NCBI GenBank assembly: GCA_025449435.1
Contig: JANWJO010000018.1
Span: 1 to 7,712, forward strand
Source of the DNA: Chloroflexota bacterium
Lineage (GTDB): Bacteria > Chloroflexota > UBA4733
Reading direction: 5' to 3'
DNA: 7,712 nt
A program made the position numbers and the translations under genes. The notes under the pieces are model-generated. The model was given only the letters and a program-made list of their open reading frames with translations. It was not told the DNA's origin and made no database searches. Shown here one piece after another: positions 6,480-7,712 of the stretch. Position 1 is the stretch's first letter; every line of letters begins with the position of its first letter.

Positions 6480-6503
6480 GCGTCCCACCCTTGGGGGGGA
6501 CGC
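6480..6503. repeat. GC-rich hairpin before the methyltransferase gene
   Basis: GCGTCCC (6480-6486) and GGGACGC (6497-6503) form a perfect 7-pair stem that can extend with three C-G pairs past one A-G mismatch. CCCACCC (6484-6490) can instead pair with GGGTGGG (6507-6513). There is no T-run after it. Downstream, CTACTGCG is repeated directly (6533-6540, 6550-6557). No clear promoter is seen between here and the gene at 6591. Confidence 0.4.
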
Positions 6504-6590
6504 CAGGGGTGGGCACCCTGAAGTGCTGTAGGCTACTGCGTTGGGAAACCTACTGCGGAGGAAGCACCCTCTAGAAGCGGAAGTAATGAC

Positions 6591-7520
6591 GTGAAACTGC
6601 CCTTGAGGCGATTTGTCAAAGGTAGCTCGATCCGGGTGTACCACGCCCTTGATCGTGCCGGGCTACACGTGCTCCCCAAGCACTTCTATTCGCCGGTCCC
6701 CGACCATGCCTGGCTCAAGCGCCATCGCGACCTGTGGACTGCGCCTGTCGCCCTACACGGTGTGGAGTGGGACCTCGACCGCCAGATGGCCTGGCTGCGC
6801 AGCATCTGCCAGCCCTACGCGCACGAAGTGGCCGGCTTAGCCTTCTACCAGCAAACGATCAACGCCGGGATTGGCGCTGGCTACGGCGCCATCGAATCGC
6901 AGGTACTGCACTGTTTCGTACGCTCTGCTCGCCCCCAGCGCATCATCGAGATCGGCGGCGGGGTAACGACCGCCTGTGAGGTACACGCCGCCACGTTGAA
7001 CGTGCAGGATGGGGGCCCCGCCACCGACATCGTGTCGATCGAGCCGTTTCCCAAGCCGGGGTTTGCCACGCTGAGCGGCATCCGGCATATCCGTGAACTG
7101 TGCCAGCAAGTGCCGCTCGACCTGTTCGACACCCTCCAAGCCGGTGACCTGCTGTTTATCGACTCCAGCCACGCCGTGAAGACCGGTTCGGACGTGGTGC
7201 GAATCTACCTGGAGATCATCCCCCGCCTGGCCGCCGGTGTGACCGTGCACATCCACGACATCTATCTACCTTATGTCTACCCGCGTGACGCGCTGCTGTC
7301 GTTCTTCGAATGGCAGGAAACGGTGCTGCTGGCAGCATTGTTGACCGGCAATCCGCACCTGGAGGTGCTCGCCTGCCTATCTGCCTTGCACTATGGGCAA
7401 CCGGCCAACCTGGCCGCCTTACTGCCCGATTACCAGCCGCAAGCGAACGACCAGGGCCTGGCCGTACCAGCAGCACCGCAAGGGTATTTTCCATCATCGT
7501 TCTGGATGCGCACGCGCTAG
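6591..7520 (+). CDS. Class I SAM-dependent methyltransferase, Methyltransf_24-like
   Basis: A 309-residue, probably cytoplasmic enzyme that transfers a methyl group from S-adenosylmethionine; the acceptor is unknown. An N-terminal part of about 110 residues leads into the Rossmann core. Motif I is RIIEIGGGVTT (117-127), with E120 and the glycine-rich loop. Strand 2 ends in the acidic E151 (VSIEP). LLFIDSSHAVKTGSD (187-201) carries D191 and H194, and VTVHIHDIYLP (217-227) carries H220, H222 and D223, a common metal or catalytic position in this group. It ends in FPSSFWMRTR. Relatives are often found in sugar or cell-envelope methylation loci, but no such genes lie nearby. The start is a GTG at 6591 with GGAAG 7 bases upstream; the nearby ATG at 6586 is out of frame and stops at once. 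It is separated from the exporter operon by the repeat region. Confidence 0.8.
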   Translation: MKLPLRRFVKGSSIRVYHALDRAGLHVLPKHFYSPVPDHAWLKRHRDLWTAPVALHGVEWDLDRQMAWLRSICQPYAHEVAGLAFYQQTINAGIGAGYGAIESQVLHCFVRSARPQRIIEIGGGVTTACEVHAATLNVQDGGPATDIVSIEPFPKPGFATLSGIRHIRELCQQVPLDLFDTLQAGDLLFIDSSHAVKTGSDVVRIYLEIIPRLAAGVTVHIHDIYLPYVYPRDALLSFFEWQETVLLAALLTGNPHLEVLACLSALHYGQPANLAALLPDYQPQANDQGLAVPAAPQGYFPSSFWMRTR

Positions 7521-7552
7521 AGAGTGCTCGCGGTTCACCACCCACCCTCCGG

Positions 7553-7598
7553 CGCATCGCCCCCTCTCTCGGGGAGACTACAGCGGGGGCGTGATGCG
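7553..7598. repeat. Hairpin repeat between methyltransferase and panC, related to the MITE arms
   Basis: CGCATCGCCCCC (7553-7564) pairs with GGGGGCGTGATGCG (7585-7598), with a two-base bulge. Inside, CCCC (7561-7564) can instead pair with GGGG (7571-7574). The segment GGGGAGACTACAGCGGGGG (7571-7589) closely follows GGGGGGACTACAGGGGGG (6374-6391) of the element. It covers the panC stop and lies 33 bases after the methyltransferase stop, so it may terminate both transcripts. Confidence 0.5.
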
Positions 7599-7712
7599 TT
7601 CTCCCAGCGGGGCGTTGTCGATAAGGCGGGTCTTACCGATCCGGCACGCCACCAGTGCAAGTGTGGTGGCCTCCAAAGTCTCGGCGGAGGCGAAAGTATC
7701 TGGATGAGCGAG
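7578..7712 (-). CDS. panC: Pantoate--beta-alanine ligase (PanC), C-terminal 44 residues (runs off the right edge)
   Basis: Cytoplasmic enzyme that joins pantoate and beta-alanine, using ATP, to make pantothenate for coenzyme A. Only the end is present. The frame read from 7712 gives a helix-like stretch rich in A, T and L, then LVACRIGKTRLIDNAPLG. The RxGxTRLIDN segment is the well-known PanC C-terminus (compare AARLGTTRLIDN in the M. tuberculosis enzyme). Eight residues follow (GERITPPL), ending at TAG (7580-7578). Those last codons and the stop lie inside the hairpin repeat, so the repeat appears to have replaced or extended the original end. The gene converges on the methyltransferase. With only 44 residues, the call rests on this one motif. 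Confidence 0.78.
   Translation of the reverse strand, partial: LAHPDTFASAETLEATTLALVACRIGKTRLIDNAPLGERITPPL

Noticed and set aside
6144..6521. A 125-codon plus-strand open frame across the repeat region
   Set aside because: It reads straight through the inverted arms and hairpins of the element; the P/G/R-rich product is what such repeats give in any frame.

Overview
The window is GC-rich, single-copy-looking chromosomal DNA. Its genes have high GC at third codon positions, some GTG starts, and C/G-run hairpin repeats between genes. That combination fits a Chloroflexota-type genome (for example Chloroflexia), but this is an inference from style. No rRNA, tRNA, CRISPR array or transposase gene was seen.

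Layout. (1) Positions 1-295, minus strand: 5' part of an FTR1/EfeU-type iron permease, cut by the window edge. Behind its start lies a set of TGTTAGG half-sites (343-369) resembling DtxR/IdeR metal-repressor boxes. (2) 536-913, plus: a 125-residue protein I do not recognise. (3) 943-1365, minus: a small two-helix membrane protein resembling DUF1003-type proteins, convergent with the previous gene. (4) 1552-2760, plus: a major-facilitator exporter resembling the SetA/SotB sugar-efflux group. (5) 2871-6106, plus: a three-gene ABC-2 exporter operon of one ATPase and two related permeases, with a 36-bp gap and then a 1-base overlap. (6) 6107-6590: no gene. It holds a 301-bp non-coding element with inverted ends and a perfect 9-bp flanking direct repeat (a MITE candidate), plus GC-rich hairpins. 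(7) 6591-7520, plus: a class I SAM-dependent methyltransferase resembling the Methyltransf_24 group. (8) 7578-7712, minus: the C-terminal end of pantoate--beta-alanine ligase (PanC), whose last codons and stop lie inside a hairpin repeat related to the MITE arms.

How they work together. The ABC operon most likely forms one exporter: an ATPase dimer energising a permease heterodimer. The SetA-like exporter upstream may be a separate unit, because a perfect TTGACA lies in the 110-bp gap between them. The iron permease appears to be the iron-regulated unit at the left edge. The methyltransferase and panC converge on a shared hairpin that could end both transcripts. The best leads are the metal-box-like operator, the MITE with its target duplication, and the related repeat that supplies the panC stop codon.
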